This document shows, one piece after another, positions 28,008-36,413 of a stretch of DNA of 64,000 nt. Origin of the DNA: Polymorphobacter multimanifer (GTDB lineage Bacteria; Pseudomonadota; Alphaproteobacteria; Sphingomonadales; Sphingomonadaceae); NCBI RefSeq assembly GCF_014205635.1, contig NZ_JACIIV010000016.1, forward strand, positions 1 to 64,000, given 5' to 3'. The position numbers and the translations under genes were made by a program. Position 1 is the first letter of the stretch; every line of letters starts with the position of its first letter. Below the pieces are notes generated by a model, which did not search any database, was not told where the DNA came from, and saw only the letters and a program-made list of their open reading frames with translations.

Positions 28008-29561
28008 ATGGCCACCGCCATCACTGCCAACCGCGCCGAGCTGCTCGCCATTGCCGATGCCGTGGCACGCGAAAAGTCGATCGACCGCGGCATCGTCATC
28101 GAGGCGATGGAAGACGCCATCCAGCGCGCGGCGCGCGCCCGTTATGGTGCCGAGAACGACATTCGCGCCAAGATCGACGCCAAGAGCGGCGAAACCCGGC
28201 TGTGGCGCGTCCTCGAAGTCGTCGAGGAGCCTGAGGATTTCTTCAAGCAGATCGGCGTCAAGGAAGCACTCAAGAAGGACAAGTCGGCTGTGCTTGGCGA
28301 TTTCATCGTCGATCCGCTGCCGCCCGTCGAATTCGGCCGCATCGCCGCCCAGGCCGCCAAGCAGGTCATCGTGCAGAAGGTGCGCGATGCCGAGCGCGAG
28401 CGCCAGTTCGAGGAATACAAGGACCGCGCCGGCGAGATCATCATCGGCGTCGTCAAGCGCGCCGAATTCGGCCATGTCGTCGTCGATCTCGGCAAGGCCG
28501 AGGGCGTGATCCGCCGCGACCAGCAGATCCCGCGCGAAGTGCTCAAGCCCGGTGACCGGGTTCGCAGCCTCATCCTCAGCGTGCGCCGCGAAGTGCGCGG
28601 GCCGCAGATCTTCCTCAGTCGCGCCGCCGGGGACTTCATGAAGAAGCTCTTCGCGCAGGAAGTCCCCGAGATCTACGACGGCATCATCGAGATCAAGGCC
28701 GTCGCGCGTGATCCGGGCAGCCGCGCCAAGATCGGCGTCATCAGCCGCGATTCGAGCATCGACCCCGTCGGCGCCTGCGTCGGCATGAAGGGCAGCCGCG
28801 TTCAGGCGGTGGTGCAGGAGCTGCAGGGCGAGAAGATCGACATCATCCCCTGGTCGCCCGATGTCGCCACCTTCGTCGTCAATGCACTGCAGCCTGCCGA
28901 AGTCGCCAAGGTGGTGCTCGACGAGCAGGACAACCGCATCGACGTCGTGGTCCCCGACGATCAGCTGAGCCTCGCCATCGGCCGCCGTGGCCAGAATGTC
29001 CGCCTCGCGTCGCAGCTCACGGGTCGCCAGATCGACATCATGACCGAGGCCGACGAGAGCGAGCGCCGCCAGAAGGAGTTCGTCGAGAAGTCGACGATGT
29101 TCGAATCCGAACTCGATGTCGACGAGACGCTGGCACAGCTGCTGGTCGCCGAAGGCTTTTCGGAGCTCGAGGAGGTCGCCTATGTCGAGCTCGACGAAAT
29201 CGCCAGCATCGAGGGCCTCGAGGAAGTGGCGAGCGAGCTGCAGAGCCGTGCCGTCGAAGCGCTCGAGCGCCGCGACGCCACGGCCCGCGAAGAGCGTCGT
29301 GCGCTCGGCGTGGACGATGCGCTCGCCGAAATCCAGGGCCTCACCGAGGCGATGCTCGTGGTGCTCGGCAAGAAGGGCGTCAAGACGCTCGACGATCTGG
29401 GCGATCTCGCCACCGACGAACTCGTCGGCCGCTCGGGAATCCTCAAGGACACCCCGCTGACCGAGGACGATGGCAACCGCATCATCATGGCCGCCCGCGC
29501 GCACTGGTTCGAAGACGAAGCCTCCGACGAAGGGGACGCCCCGGCGGATGGCGGACAATGA
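28008..29561 (+). CDS. nusA: Transcription termination/antitermination factor NusA
   Basis: RNA polymerase-associated factor of 517 residues. The N-terminal polymerase-binding domain (about 1-135) is followed by an S1 domain (from about 140, GEIIIGVVKRAEFGHVVVD), KH1 (near 254, GACVGMKGSRVQAVVQEL) and KH2 (near 321, LAIGRRGQNVRLASQL). Acidic helix-hairpin-helix repeats form the C terminus. It starts 22 bases after rimP and overlaps the ylxR gene by 14 bases. It modulates pausing, termination and antitermination. Confidence 0.96.
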   Translation: MATAITANRAELLAIADAVAREKSIDRGIVIEAMEDAIQRAARARYGAENDIRAKIDAKSGETRLWRVLEVVEEPEDFFKQIGVKEALKKDKSAVLGDFIVDPLPPVEFGRIAAQAAKQVIVQKVRDAERERQFEEYKDRAGEIIIGVVKRAEFGHVVVDLGKAEGVIRRDQQIPREVLKPGDRVRSLILSVRREVRGPQIFLSRAAGDFMKKLFAQEVPEIYDGIIEIKAVARDPGSRAKIGVISRDSSIDPVGACVGMKGSRVQAVVQELQGEKIDIIPWSPDVATFVVNALQPAEVAKVVLDEQDNRIDVVVPDDQLSLAIGRRGQNVRLASQLTGRQIDIMTEADESERRQKEFVEKSTMFESELDVDETLAQLLVAEGFSELEEVAYVELDEIASIEGLEEVASELQSRAVEALERRDATAREERRALGVDDALAEIQGLTEAMLVVLGKKGVKTLDDLGDLATDELVGRSGILKDTPLTEDDGNRIIMAARAHWFEDEASDEGDAPADGGQ

Positions 29562-30249
29562 TCTTCCCCGGAATCTGACAGAGGCACCCGAACGCCGCTG
29601 CATCCTGACCCGCGTCAGCGGGCCGAAGGAGCAACTTGTCCGCCTGGCCCTGGGGCCGGACGGGCAGGTGGCGGCTGACCTCGGCGAAAAACTGCCCGGG
29701 CGCGGTGCCTGGGTGCGCGCTGATCGACCCCTCATCGAAAAAGCCATGGCGCGCGGCCAATTGAAGGGCACGCTGGTGCGCGCCCTCAAGCATGAGCCGA
29801 TCGTGCTTTCGCCGACACTGGCGGACGATATCGCCGCCGGCCTGCGCAAGCGGCTGCTCGACCAGCTCGGGCTTTGCGCCCGCGCCGGGCTGCTGGTCTG
29901 GGGGCATGAGCGGATTTCGGATGCGCTCGGCAAGGGACGCGTCGAGCTGCTCCTCCACGCCGCCGATGCCGGCGAGGATGGATCGGGCAAGCTGGAAATG
30001 AAGCGACGCGCGGCCTGCCCCGATTCGCGGACCTTGAACCTGCCCTTCGACCGCGCCACATTGTCGGTGGCCTTGGGGCGCGGAAATGTAGTAAGTGCGG
30101 CACTTGTCGATGCGGGTGCCGCCGCGCGTGTATCCGCGGCGCTGGCACGCTTGATGGCCTTTGAGGGGCCGGAAGCGCTGCCCGGAATGACTGAATTTGA
30201 AGACGAGGTGCCATCGGCGGTTGCCGAGGGCGCTGATGAAAGGCATTAG
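29548..30249 (+). CDS. YlxR-domain RNA-binding protein with L7Ae-like C-terminal half
   Basis: Protein of 233 residues in the nusA-infB interval. The N-terminal YlxR domain has ERRCILTRVSGPKEQLVRLA and LPGRGAWVRAD. The second half (from about 95, LLDQLGLCARAGLLVWGHE) resembles the ribosomal L7Ae/YlxQ fold. The alphaproteobacterial fusion of these two functions is common. It probably binds RNA or assists NusA or the ribosome. It overlaps nusA by 14 bases. Confidence 0.88.
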   Translation: MADNDLPRNLTEAPERRCILTRVSGPKEQLVRLALGPDGQVAADLGEKLPGRGAWVRADRPLIEKAMARGQLKGTLVRALKHEPIVLSPTLADDIAAGLRKRLLDQLGLCARAGLLVWGHERISDALGKGRVELLLHAADAGEDGSGKLEMKRRAACPDSRTLNLPFDRATLSVALGRGNVVSAALVDAGAAARVSAALARLMAFEGPEALPGMTEFEDEVPSAVAEGADERH

Positions 30250-30260
30250 GCGCGACCTGT

Positions 30261-33035
30261 ATGAGTGACGACACCAAACCAAAGCTGGGCATGCGCGCCC
30301 CCCTCGGCCTCAACAAGGCGGTCGAAGTGGGCAAGGTGAAGCAGCAGTTCAGCCACGGCCGCACCAAGCAGGTGGTGGTCGAGGTCAAGCGCCAGCGCGT
30401 GTTGCACCGGCCGGGCGATGCGCCCGCTGCCGAGGTCGCACCTGCGCCAGCCCCCGCACCCGCCCCCGCCCCGGCGGTCGCCAGCACGGCGCCGGCACCC
30501 GCACCGGCACCAGCCCCCGCCCCCACCTCCGCCGTTGCATCTGCGCCGGCAGCGGCACCCGCTGCCGAGGCCCGGCGCGCGGCTGCCCCGCAAGCTGCCG
30601 AACCCCAGCCGGCACGGCCCACGCCGCCGCCGGTGATGTTCCGTCCCGTCGAGCGTGCGCCCCTGCCGGTTCGCCCGACCCCGTCGGAGCCGACGCCCGC
30701 AGCGGCTGCGCCAGCACCTGCACCTGCGCCAACACCAGCTCCCGCTCCCGCCCCCGCTCCCGCTCCCGCCGCTGCGCGTCCGGCTCCGGCTCCCGCCCCC
30801 TCACGGCCGGCTGCCCCCGTGCGTCGCCCGCCGCCGAGCAACCTCACCCCGCAGGAGCGTGCAGCGCTGCTGATGCGCCAGGCCGAAGAAGAGCGGCTGC
30901 GCCTGGGTGAAGAAGCCCGAATCCGCGAGGAAGCCAAGCGCGTCGCCGATGCCGAAGCCGAGCGGCTGCGCCTCGAGGAAAAGCGTGCCCGCGAGGAAGA
31001 GGAGCAGCTCCGCATCCTCACCGAGCCCGATCCTGCCCCCGTCATGCCCAGCGGCGAGCTCGAGGACGAGGACGGCATGCGTGTGCGTGCCATCCCCGGC
31101 CGCAAGCCCGATGCCCCCAAGCCCGGCGGCAAGCTCCGCAGTGCCGATGATCGCCGCAAGTCCGGCAAGCTCACCGTCACCCGGGCCCTCGAATCGGAAG
31201 ATTCCACCCGCGTTCGCAGTCTCGCAGCCCTTCGCCGGGCGCGCGAGAAGGAGCGTGGCCGTCTGGGCAGCCAGGCCAAGCAGGTCCGCGATGTCACCGT
31301 GCCCGACAGCATCACCGTGCAGGAGCTCGCCGGCCGCATGGCCGAGCGCACCAGCAATGTCGTCCGCCTGCTCGCCCGCATGGGCGTGCCGACCGCGGCG
31401 CATGAGGAAATCGATCAGGACACCGCCGAACTGGTGCTGACCGAATTCGGTCACAACATCGTTCGCGTCTCCGATTCCGATGTCGAAATCGGCATGGTGG
31501 GTGCGGCCGATACCGATGAGCATCTGCTGCCCCGGCCGCCAGTGGTCACGATCATGGGTCATGTCGATCACGGCAAGACCAGCCTGCTCGATGCGCTTCG
31601 CGGCACCAGTGTCGTCAAGGGCGAGGCCGGTGGCATCACCCAGCACATCGGCGCCTATCAGATCGTGACCTCGGGCGGCGAGAAGATCACCTTCCTCGAC
31701 ACGCCGGGCCACGAGGCCTTCACCGCCATGCGCGCCCGCGGCGCCTCGGTCACCGATATCGTCGTGATCGTGGTGGCCTGGGACGATGGGATCATGCCGC
31801 AGACGATCGAGGCGATCCAGCACACCAAGGCGGCCGGCGTGCCGATGATCGTGGCCATCAACAAGATGGACAAGGCCGGCGCCAACGCCGCCAAGATCCG
31901 CACCGACCTGCTCCAGCAGGATGTGCAGGTCGAGGAGATGGGCGGCGACGTCCAGGATGTCGAAGTCTCGGCGATCGCCAAGACCGGTCTCGACGAGCTG
32001 ATCGAGAAGATCCTGCTGCAGGCCGAAGTCATGGAACTGAAGGCCAACCCCGACCGCGCCGCCGAAGGCTCGGTGATCGAAGCGAAGCTCGACAAGGGCA
32101 AGGGCGCGCTCGCCTCGGTGCTCGTGCGCCGCGGCACGCTCAAGCAGGGCGATATCCTCGTCATGGGCCAGGAGTGGGGCAAGGTCCGCGCCATGACCGA
32201 CGACAGCGGCAAGCAGGTGAAGACCGCGTTGCCCGCGACGCCGGTCGAAGTGCTCGGCATGACCGGGGTGCCGCTCGCCGGAGACCCCGTCACGGTCGTC
32301 GAGTCCGAAGCCCGGGCCCGCGAAGTGGCAGAATATCGTGCCGGCCTCGCCAACGCCAAGCGCATCGCGCAGGAGCCGGCAAACCTGGAAACGATGTTCT
32401 CGGTGCTCCGTGCGGCCAAGGTCGCCGAGTACCCGCTGGTCATCAAGGCGGACGTGCAAGGCTCGGCGGAAGCCATCGCCGGTGCGGTCAACAAGATCAG
32501 CACCGATCTCATCCGCGCCAAGGTGCTGCTGTCCTCGGTCGGTGGCATCACCGAGAGCGATGTCACGCTCGCCCGCGCCTCGGGTGCGCCGATCATCGGC
32601 TTCAACGTCCGTGCCAATGCCAAGGCTCGCGAACTCGCCCAGCGCGATGGCGTGGCGCTCAAATATTACGACGTGATCTACGATCTCGTCGATGATGTGA
32701 AGGCGGCGATGGCCGGCCAGCTCGGTCCGGAAATGCACGAGACCGTCGTCGGCCGCGCCCTGGTGCTCGATGTCTTCCAGGCGGGCAAGATCGGCAAGGC
32801 CGCCGGCCTGCGTGTGACGGAAGGCTATATCCGCAAGGCGCTGCGGGCGCGTGTCATGCGCGACGATGTCATCATCTACACCGGCAACATCGCGACGCTG
32901 CGGCGCTTCAAGGATGACGTTCCCGAGGTCAAGGTCGGCCTCGAATGCGGCATCACGCTGCTCGACTCGTCCGATGTGAAGGCCGGCGACATCGTCGAGA
33001 CCTATGAGGTCGAGAGCCGCGAACGGATCCTGTAG
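30261..33035 (+). CDS. infB: Translation initiation factor IF-2
   Basis: GTPase of 924 residues that brings initiator tRNA to the 30S subunit. The N terminus has the IF2-associated segment (KLGMRAPLGLNKAVEVGKV). A long Ala/Pro linker (about 57-195) with repeated Pro-Ala steps and a charged Arg/Glu helix (about 196-250) follow. The G domain starts near 430 with GHVDHGKTSLLDAL, then DTPGHEAF and NKMDKAG. Domains II, III and IV run to the end. It starts 11 bases after the ylxR gene and ends directly before rbfA. Confidence 0.97.
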   Translation: MSDDTKPKLGMRAPLGLNKAVEVGKVKQQFSHGRTKQVVVEVKRQRVLHRPGDAPAAEVAPAPAPAPAPAPAVASTAPAPAPAPAPAPTSAVASAPAAAPAAEARRAAAPQAAEPQPARPTPPPVMFRPVERAPLPVRPTPSEPTPAAAAPAPAPAPTPAPAPAPAPAPAAARPAPAPAPSRPAAPVRRPPPSNLTPQERAALLMRQAEEERLRLGEEARIREEAKRVADAEAERLRLEEKRAREEEEQLRILTEPDPAPVMPSGELEDEDGMRVRAIPGRKPDAPKPGGKLRSADDRRKSGKLTVTRALESEDSTRVRSLAALRRAREKERGRLGSQAKQVRDVTVPDSITVQELAGRMAERTSNVVRLLARMGVPTAAHEEIDQDTAELVLTEFGHNIVRVSDSDVEIGMVGAADTDEHLLPRPPVVTIMGHVDHGKTSLLDALRGTSVVKGEAGGITQHIGAYQIVTSGGEKITFLDTPGHEAFTAMRARGASVTDIVVIVVAWDDGIMPQTIEAIQHTKAAGVPMIVAINKMDKAGANAAKIRTDLLQQDVQVEEMGGDVQDVEVSAIAKTGLDELIEKILLQAEVMELKANPDRAAEGSVIEAKLDKGKGALASVLVRRGTLKQGDILVMGQEWGKVRAMTDDSGKQVKTALPATPVEVLGMTGVPLAGDPVTVVESEARAREVAEYRAGLANAKRIAQEPANLETMFSVLRAAKVAEYPLVIKADVQGSAEAIAGAVNKISTDLIRAKVLLSSVGGITESDVTLARASGAPIIGFNVRANAKARELAQRDGVALKYYDVIYDLVDDVKAAMAGQLGPEMHETVVGRALVLDVFQAGKIGKAAGLRVTEGYIRKALRARVMRDDVIIYTGNIATLRRFKDDVPEVKVGLECGITLLDSSDVKAGDIVETYEVESRERIL

Positions 33036-33476
33036 TTGGCAAGGGCGACCCCCGACGCACAGGGCCGTTCGGTGCGCCTGCTCCGCATCGGCGAGCAGGT
33101 GCGCCACGCCCTCGCCGAGGTGATCGGCCGTGGGGACCTGCGCGACGAGATGATCGCGCGCAGCCTCGTCAGCGTGTCCGAGGTGCGGATGTCCCCCGAT
33201 CTTCGCCATGCCACGGTGTTCATCAAGGCGCTGGCGAACAACGACGACCAGGCGATCGTCAAGGCGCTCGCCGGCCATGCCAAGTTCCTGCGCGGCGAAG
33301 TCGCGCGGCGGCTGGCGACCAAATACACGCCCGACCTGCGCTTCCGCGTCGATGAAAGCTTCGAGGCGAGCGCGCGCATCGAAGCCGTCCTCAAGCGCCC
33401 CGCCATCGCCCGCGACCTCATCCCGCCCGAGCCCAAACCAGCCCCGCTCGCCGACGAGCATGACGACGCTGATTGA
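33036..33476 (+). CDS. rbfA: Ribosome-binding factor A
   Basis: Small KH-fold protein of 146 residues needed for late 30S maturation and 16S rRNA 5'-end processing. It has RLLRIGEQVRHALAEVI, SVSEVRMSPDLRHATVFI and LRFRVDESFE. The start is TTG at 33036, immediately after the infB stop. The C terminus is acidic. It overlaps the following acetyltransferase gene by 17 bases, where most alphaproteobacteria would have truB. Confidence 0.93.
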   Translation: MARATPDAQGRSVRLLRIGEQVRHALAEVIGRGDLRDEMIARSLVSVSEVRMSPDLRHATVFIKALANNDDQAIVKALAGHAKFLRGEVARRLATKYTPDLRFRVDESFEASARIEAVLKRPAIARDLIPPEPKPAPLADEHDDAD

Positions 33477-34041
33477 CGCACTCCACGTGCCGCTCGCCGC
33501 CGGCCGGGTGCGGCTGGAGCGGTTCGATACCGCCATCCACGCCGAGCTGCTGCGCACCGCCTGCGCGCAGGATCCCGACATCTGGCACATCTATTCGGTG
33601 TCGCTCAACGGCGACCAGTTCGAAGCCGGGCTGGCAAAGCTCACCGCCCCCGCAAACCGCGCCTATGCCATCTTCGACGGCGCCGCGATGGTCGGCTGCA
33701 CCAGCTGGTACGGCTGGGACGACGCCAGCCGCAGCGTCGCCATCGGTTTCACCTATCTGGCACCCGCGGTGCGGGGCGACGGCTTCAACCTGGCGCTCAA
33801 GGCGCTGATGATCGGCCATGCCCGCGCCTGTAGCGTCATCCGCATCCACTTCGATATCGATGTCCGCAACACCCGCAGCCAGGCCGCCGTCCTCAAGCTC
33901 GGCGCCACCCGCGAAGGCGTGCTGCGCGCCAACAAGCGCACCTGGACCGGCCATCTGCGCGACACGGCAATCTTCAGCCTGCTCCCCGGCGAAGAATCTG
34001 ATTCGCTCAAGGCCGCAATCGCAGCCTTGTCCCGTCGCTGA
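33460..34041 (+). CDS. GNAT family N-acetyltransferase
   Basis: Acetyltransferase of 193 residues of the RimJ/RimL-like GNAT branch. It shows RLERFDTAIHAELL at the N terminus, FTYLAPAVRGDGFNLALKALM for the acetyl-CoA region and IDVRNTRSQAAVLKLGATREGVLR. The substrate is not known; ribosomal protein N termini are one possibility for this branch. It overlaps rbfA by 17 bases, so it is in the translation operon. The toxin-antitoxin palindrome starts at its stop codon. Confidence 0.86.
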   Translation: MTTLIDALHVPLAAGRVRLERFDTAIHAELLRTACAQDPDIWHIYSVSLNGDQFEAGLAKLTAPANRAYAIFDGAAMVGCTSWYGWDDASRSVAIGFTYLAPAVRGDGFNLALKALMIGHARACSVIRIHFDIDVRNTRSQAAVLKLGATREGVLRANKRTWTGHLRDTAIFSLLPGEESDSLKAAIAALSRR

Positions 34042-34066
34042 ACTGGTCATATATTGCTGACCAGTT
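34027..34066 (+). promoter_or_regulatory. Promoter with palindromic operator of the Phd/PIN module
   Basis: A perfect inverted repeat AACTGGTCA (34041-34049) and TGACCAGTT (34058-34066) encloses TATATT (34050-34055), which fits a -10 box. Seventeen bases upstream lies TTGTCC (34027-34032), a plausible -35 box. A palindrome over the -10 box 11 bases before the antitoxin start is the usual design for toxin-antitoxin autoregulation. The binding protein is inferred to be the antitoxin at 34078. Confidence 0.6.
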
Positions 34067-34077
34067 GGAGACCGATC

Positions 34078-34365
34078 ATGGCCGCGCGCCGCGAAGAAAC
34101 CATCACAGCCACCGACTTCAAGGCACGCTGCCTCGAGCTGATGAACCGGCTGGCGCGGCGCGAACTCGACCGCGTGCTGGTAACCAAGCGCGGCCGCGTC
34201 GTGAGCGTGCTGGCGCCGCCCCCCGAGCCCGAAGCCGCCGGTTTCGACGCCATCATCGGCAAGCTCAGCGGAAGCACCGGCCTGTCCGCCGATCATGGCT
34301 GGGAAGCCGCCGGCGATGACGACCTGCCCGCCCGCCTCGAAGAGAAGTTCAAGCAACTCCTGTGA
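34078..34365 (+). CDS. Phd/YefM-type antitoxin
   Basis: Protein of 95 residues. The N-terminal Phd fold has ITATDFKARCLELMNRLARR and RVLVTKRGRVVSVLAPP, the DNA-binding and dimer part. The C-terminal acidic helix region (FDAIIGKLSG onwards to LEEKFKQLL) would wrap the toxin. The ATG at 34078 has TTGGAG eight bases upstream and lies just beyond the palindrome. An earlier in-frame start at 34054 would fall inside the operator. It overlaps the toxin gene as GTGA. Confidence 0.85.
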   Translation: MAARREETITATDFKARCLELMNRLARRELDRVLVTKRGRVVSVLAPPPEPEAAGFDAIIGKLSGSTGLSADHGWEAAGDDDLPARLEEKFKQLL

Positions 34366-34775
34366 TCCTGCTCGATACCAATGCCCTCATCGGCCTCGCC
34401 GAGGGCTGGCCGTTTCGCGCGGCTGCCCGCGAGGCGATCGACAGCGCCAGCCGTTCCGGACGGCTGATGGTATCGGTCACCTCGGCTTGGGAAATCGGGC
34501 TTCTGGCGGTCCACACCCAGCGCACCGGCGCGCTGTTCGGCGGTGACCCTCGGCGCTGGTTCGATCGCGCGCTGGCAGCGCTGGGGGTGACCTCCGTGCC
34601 GCTCGGCACCGACATGGCGATCGAGGCAGCACTGCTGCCGCCGGGCCACCCAAACGATCCCGCCGACCGCTGGATCATTGCCACCGCACGCGCCCTCGAT
34701 CTGCCGCTCATCACCTCGGACCGCGCCATCCTGGCCTATGCCGAAGCCGGCTTCCTGAAAGCGATCCGCCGATGA
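34362..34775 (+). CDS. PIN-domain toxin (VapC-like ribonuclease)
   Basis: Toxin of 137 residues. The PIN acidic residues are visible: D5 in MILLDTNALIG, the Glu in TSAWEIGLL, the Asp in PADRWIIATA and the Asp in LITSDRAI. Such toxins cut tRNA or rRNA when the antitoxin is lost. The start is GTG at 34362, overlapping the antitoxin stop. The module sits between rbfA and truB. Confidence 0.88.
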   Translation: MILLDTNALIGLAEGWPFRAAAREAIDSASRSGRLMVSVTSAWEIGLLAVHTQRTGALFGGDPRRWFDRALAALGVTSVPLGTDMAIEAALLPPGHPNDPADRWIIATARALDLPLITSDRAILAYAEAGFLKAIRR

Positions 34776-34855
34776 CTGTTCTCCCCGGCTTCGATATGGA
34801 CAGCCGCAATGATCCCAACCATTCTGCGATCGCCGGCTGACGCGCGACGGCCGAC

Positions 34856-35164
34856 ATGCTATCCAGAGCCATGCGCCGCGCAGAAACCAGCAGCCGCCTC
34901 AAGGCGCACGCCGATGCCCTCCGGCAGGCAGGCGTCGCGTCGCTCTTCGTGTTCGGCTCCACTGCGCGTGATGAAGCGACCGCTGCCAGCGACGTCGATA
35001 TCTTCTTCGATCCGTCGCCCGCGCGCTTCAACCTCTTCGACGTGATGGCCGTGCGGGAAAAAATCGAAGAATTTCTCGGCTGCCGCGCCGACGTAATGAC
35101 GCGCAAATCGATCCATCCGCATCTGCGAGACCGCATCGAAGCCGAGGCCGTGCAGATTTTCTGA
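34856..35164 (+). CDS. MNT-type nucleotidyltransferase antitoxin (MntA-like)
   Basis: Minimal nucleotidyltransferase of 102 residues with the motif GS-x10-DxD (GSTARDEATAASDVD), the active-site pattern of MntA. MntA enzymes neutralise the partner HEPN toxin by adding AMP to its tyrosine. Starts at 34856 or 34871 are both possible, and neither has a strong ribosome site. Its stop overlaps the toxin ATG by one base. About 80 bases separate it from the PIN toxin gene, so it may have its own promoter or be read from the first one. Confidence 0.86.
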   Translation: MLSRAMRRAETSSRLKAHADALRQAGVASLFVFGSTARDEATAASDVDIFFDPSPARFNLFDVMAVREKIEEFLGCRADVMTRKSIHPHLRDRIEAEAVQIF

Positions 35165-35514
35165 TGGTGAAGCGATCGCAGCGCTTGCGGCTGCTCGATA
35201 TGCAACGCGAGATCGGCGCCATCGAAGCGGCTTTGGCGAAAGTCGAGGCCGCGCATTTCGAGACCGATTGGCTCCTTCGCAACGCTGTCGAACGAGGCAT
35301 CGAGATCATTTCCGAAGCCAGCCGCCATCTCGATCCTGCCCTTACGGCAATGCATCCCGATGTGCCGTGGCGGCGCGTGGCCGACATCGGCAACTGGCTG
35401 CGACACGCCTATGAGCGCGTCGATCCATCGTTGATCTGGTTCATCGTGGTCGACGAGTTTCCGGCTCTCAAGGCGAGTGTGAAAGCGATGCTGGAGATGG
35501 CAGCCGATGACTGA
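35164..35514 (+). CDS. HEPN-domain toxin (HepT-like, DUF86)
   Basis: Helical protein of 116 residues, partner of the MNT antitoxin. The conserved C-terminal motif reads IGNWLRHAYERVD. Canonical HepT has R-x4-HxY; here the HxY (HAY) is kept but the Arg five residues before the His is Gly. The target Tyr for AMP addition is therefore present while a ribonuclease catalytic residue is missing, unless another Arg takes its place. Its last eight bases overlap the truB start, giving translational coupling to truB-rpsO-pnp. Confidence 0.84.
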   Translation: MVKRSQRLRLLDMQREIGAIEAALAKVEAAHFETDWLLRNAVERGIEIISEASRHLDPALTAMHPDVPWRRVADIGNWLRHAYERVDPSLIWFIVVDEFPALKASVKAMLEMAADD

Positions 35515-36397
35515 CCTCCACGGCTGGATCATCCTCGACAAGCCGCTCGGCCTGTCGAGCGCGCAGGGCGTCGCTGCGGTCAAGCGCATCCTGCGCCAGG
35601 CGGGGCATGGCAAACCCAAGATCGGCCACGGCGGCACGCTCGATCCGCTTGCCACCGGCGTGCTGCCGATTGCGCTGGGCGAAGCGACCAAGCTCGCCGG
35701 ACGGATGCTCGATGCCACCAAAGGCTATGATTTCACCATAAGCTGGGGCAGCGCCACCTCGACCGAGGATGCCGAGGGCGAGGTGATTGCCACCAGCGCC
35801 GTGCGCCCGACGCCCGAGGCGCTGCAGGCCATCCTCCCCCAGTTCACCGGCCCGATCGCCCAGGTGCCGCCCGCCTATTCCGCCCTCAAGGTCGATGGCG
35901 TCCGCGCCTATGCCCTCGCCCGCGCCGGGGAGACGGTCGAGCTCGCCACCCGCCATGTCACAGTCCACAGCCTCACCGTCCTCGCCACCACCCCGGACAG
36001 CGCCACAATCTCGGCCAGCGTCTCCAAGGGCACCTATATCCGCAGCCTCGCGCGTGACATCGCGCTGGCCCTCGGCACCGTCGGCCATGTTACGATGCTG
36101 CGGCGGACAAAGGCCGGTCCGTTCGGGCTGGATCAGGCGTTATCGCTGGACAATCTGGCGCTTCTGGTGCAGGACCCCGGCCCAGAACAGGTCATCCTGC
36201 CACTGATGGCGGGGCTGGACGACATCCCGGCTCTTGCAATCGATCCCGATCAGGCGGCGGCGCTCAAGCAAGGGCGCCTCCTGACGGGACACCCCGCCGC
36301 ACCCGGCACCTATCTCGCCTGCCTCGGCCCTGTTCCCGTGGCGCTTGTCGAGATCGACCAGAACCAGGTCCGGGTCTTGCGCGGGTTCAACGTCTGA
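35507..36397 (+). CDS. truB: tRNA pseudouridine(55) synthase
   Basis: Enzyme of 296 residues that makes pseudouridine 55 in the tRNA T-loop. The catalytic Asp is D46 in HGGTLDPLATGVLPI. KGYDFTISWGSAT, VPPAYSALKVDG and SKGTYIRSLARDIA are further TruB signatures. It is placed before rpsO as usual, but rbfA is separated from it by five inserted genes. Its ATG lies inside the HEPN toxin gene, with GGAG about ten bases upstream. Confidence 0.95.
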   Translation: MTDLHGWIILDKPLGLSSAQGVAAVKRILRQAGHGKPKIGHGGTLDPLATGVLPIALGEATKLAGRMLDATKGYDFTISWGSATSTEDAEGEVIATSAVRPTPEALQAILPQFTGPIAQVPPAYSALKVDGVRAYALARAGETVELATRHVTVHSLTVLATTPDSATISASVSKGTYIRSLARDIALALGTVGHVTMLRRTKAGPFGLDQALSLDNLALLVQDPGPEQVILPLMAGLDDIPALAIDPDQAAALKQGRLLTGHPAAPGTYLACLGPVPVALVEIDQNQVRVLRGFNV

Positions 36398-36413
36398 TTT
36401 GAAGGAGTAACCG

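Noticed and set aside
30801-33590. A 929-codon open frame on the minus strand opposite infB
   Set aside because: It mirrors the codons of infB on the other strand, has no recognisable motif and results from high GC with few stop codons.
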